Assembly (NCBI GenBank): GCA_030744755.1
Contig: JASLPY010000060.1
Coordinates: 1-33,673, forward strand
Reading direction: 5' to 3'
Source of the DNA: Kiritimatiellia bacterium
GTDB taxonomy: Bacteria > Verrucomicrobiota > Kiritimatiellia > UBA8416 > JADHWI01
DNA length: 33,673 nucleotides
Part shown: positions 32,364-33,673 of the stretch, piece by piece
How the letters are laid out: every line of letters starts with the position of its first letter
Numbering within the stretch: the first letter of the stretch is position 1
The notes under the pieces: model-generated
Seen by the model: the letters and a program-made list of their open reading frames with translations, nothing else
Databases searched by the model: none
Told to the model about the DNA's origin: nothing
Program-made: the position numbers and the translations under genes

Positions 32364-33673
32364 TTACCGACGAGGATTCCCTTCCCACAAACCATCAATC
32401 AGTGCGAACCCGGCAACGTCCTGCTCTTTGAGCTCGCAACGGATAAACGGGTAGTGGTCGTTGACAAGGAAATAGCTGGCCAGCAATTCAGCAAAGTACT
32501 GTTTCTCGCCGGCCAGGGCCGGATGCAGCACACGACGGCCATCGAAACGTAACACCGATTCGTACTTACCGTCTTTGCCGGCTTGCCTGTAAGCCATCCT
32601 TATCTTCTTACCTAGCTCGGAATCACTTCCTGCGGCATGACGATCGTAGTAAGCCAGGGCCAATTCGTACAACACGTCGGACTGTTGGAGCAGTGCCCAT
32701 TTCATCATGCGCCGCGGATCACGGATCTCCACGGCCCGGAACTTGTCCGGGTTCAGTCTGTCGCCAAGCAGGTCTTTGCGACTGTCCCAATAGTGAACGT
32801 ACGGCCCTACACCGCCGATCTCAAGCCAGATCGGCACTTGGTGCAACTGCGCCTGTCCCTGCTCGGAGATGAAGTGATCGATCATGTGCAGCTTGTAGTT
32901 CAGCAGCGTCACCATGGATTCGCAAAGTCCCGGTTGATTCGTCAACCGCGGGTCGACATAAACAGTCCAACCGTCGATGTCGCGCTTATCGTATTGCTCA
33001 GTGGGAATGTATTCTGCGGTTGCCTCGGAGCCGCTCGCCCGAGCCGGCGAGCCGGTCCAGTGCCGCACGTCGTGCTGATAGGCCGCGAGTTCCTCTTCCA
33101 ATTGGCGTATTTCCGCCGGTTCCACTCCCCAATAGCGTTCAACGAACTGAGCCATGATGGGATCATGTTCCCGTAACTCGGCCCGTACGAACGGATAGAT
33201 ATCGTTGACGGCAAAATAGGCTTCCGTACTCTCCGCCCAGTATTCCATGCGATTGCTACGGCCGTAGTGAGAACCACGCTGACCGTTCCAGATCAGCACC
33301 TTCTCATACGTCCCCTCGCTCATCATCCGCTCGTAGTTGGACTGGGATTTGGCGTTGCCATAATCGCGGCTCTTCCCAATGAAATGAAAATCGTAGCCAT
33401 GCGCCAGTTCGTGGAACACGACGAACGGATGGCGATAACTGTCTCCCACATGTGTTTTGGCGCTCAGCGACATGAAGGAACGGGGGTCCCTCGGGATCCT
33501 GTACCCACGTCCTGTCAGCCAGTTCCTGTCGGGATGATAGGACAGATCCACCTTCTCCTTGTATTCGATCCAAATGGCGTTGTTCTCCTGCATGTTGCTT
33601 ACGGCCTCAGTCGGGGCGGCCAGTTTGATCTGGTAAAGCTCCCAACGCAGATGCTCCAGCGTTCTGGCCCACT
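32364..33673 (-). CDS. Putative zinc metallopeptidase with internal duplication (5' end beyond window)
   Basis: The frame is open through the right edge (residues WARTLEHLRWELYQIKLAAP before the first internal Met at 33593), so the N-terminus is missing. At least 436 residues are seen. Two homologous repeats of about 200 residues follow each other. Repeat 1 has HELAHGYDF (bases 33399-33413), an HExxH zinc site, and later EYWAESTEAYFAVNDIYPF, whose Glu could be the third zinc ligand as in gluzincins. Repeat 2 has the same layout (YFAELLASYFLVNDHYPF) but reads YELALAYYD where HExxH should be (about 32655-32669), so it cannot bind zinc in the same way. The overall shape recalls anthrax lethal-factor-like (ATLF) metallopeptidases; this is tentative. 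It may cleave proteins, with repeat 2 as a binding or structural copy. Confidence 0.75.
   Translation of the reverse strand, partial: WARTLEHLRWELYQIKLAAPTEAVSNMQENNAIWIEYKEKVDLSYHPDRNWLTGRGYRIPRDPRSFMSLSAKTHVGDSYRHPFVVFHELAHGYDFHFIGKSRDYGNAKSQSNYERMMSEGTYEKVLIWNGQRGSHYGRSNRMEYWAESTEAYFAVNDIYPFVRAELREHDPIMAQFVERYWGVEPAEIRQLEEELAAYQHDVRHWTGSPARASGSEATAEYIPTEQYDKRDIDGWTVYVDPRLTNQPGLCESMVTLLNYKLHMIDHFISEQGQAQLHQVPIWLEIGGVGPYVHYWDSRKDLLGDRLNPDKFRAVEIRDPRRMMKWALLQQSDVLYELALAYYDRHAAGSDSELGKKIRMAYRQAGKDGKYESVLRFDGRRVLHPALAGEKQYFAELLASYFLVNDHYPFIRCELKEQDVAGFALIDGLWEGNPRR

Noticed and set aside
1..33673. CRISPR array, transposase or phage genes
   Set aside because: No regularly spaced direct repeats of 25-40 bases and no transposase, integrase or phage structural motifs were seen in any frame.

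Overview
The window looks like a chromosomal stretch from a polysaccharide-degrading member of the PVC group, most probably Verrucomicrobiota/Kiritimatiellota. This is inferred from several features: secreted S1 sulfatases, rhamnosidase and GH27 glycosidase genes with signal peptides, a PQQ-like propeller fused to a LamG-like jellyroll, an NHL propeller ending in a W...FYRV module, moderately high GC, and loosely packed genes separated by many short dispersed repeats. No rRNA, CRISPR array, transposase or complete tRNA was seen.

Layout. Bases 1-3704 (minus strand) hold a three-gene operon of secreted DUF4139-like proteins. The two distal genes are a recent tandem duplication, and the last runs off the left edge. 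A perfect 21-bp inverted repeat and a small zinc-ribbon protein gene (4150-4572) follow. A minus-strand SSS-family sodium symporter (4641-6446) then faces a repeat-rich gap.

Bases 6988-19462 are a plus-strand glycan-utilisation block: GH27 glycosidase, S1 sulfatase, an Opp/Dpp-type ABC importer compressed into three genes (substrate-binding protein, a DppB-DppC fused permease, a DppD-DppF fused ATPase), and a GH78 alpha-L-rhamnosidase. The sulfatase-SBP-permease-ATPase genes are close-packed and probably co-transcribed. The proposed logic, as inference, is outer trimming of a sulfated, rhamnose- and galactose-containing polysaccharide, then import of the products by the fused ABC system and perhaps by the SSS symporter.

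Bases 19631-26934 hold an NHL-repeat secreted protein, a small HEAT-like secreted protein and a small membrane protein (all minus), an iduronate-2-sulfatase-like sulfatase (plus), a PQQ-propeller/LamG protein and a cytoplasmic alpha/beta hydrolase (both minus). Bases 26935-27761 have no convincing gene but contain the 3' half of a tRNA-Val(CAC), a likely scar of integration. A large alpha/alpha-toroid plus jellyroll secreted protein follows (27762-29990), then a pectate-lyase remnant, an unknown secreted protein, a small membrane protein and, at the right edge, an internally duplicated zinc metallopeptidase whose second copy has lost its HExxH motif.

The observations most worth following are the three-gene fully fused ABC importer with a C-terminally anchored binding protein, the half-dead duplicated metallopeptidase, the variable patch in the tandem DUF4139 pair, the tRNA fragment, and a set of structured dispersed repeats. 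All family assignments were made by reading motifs; no database search was run.
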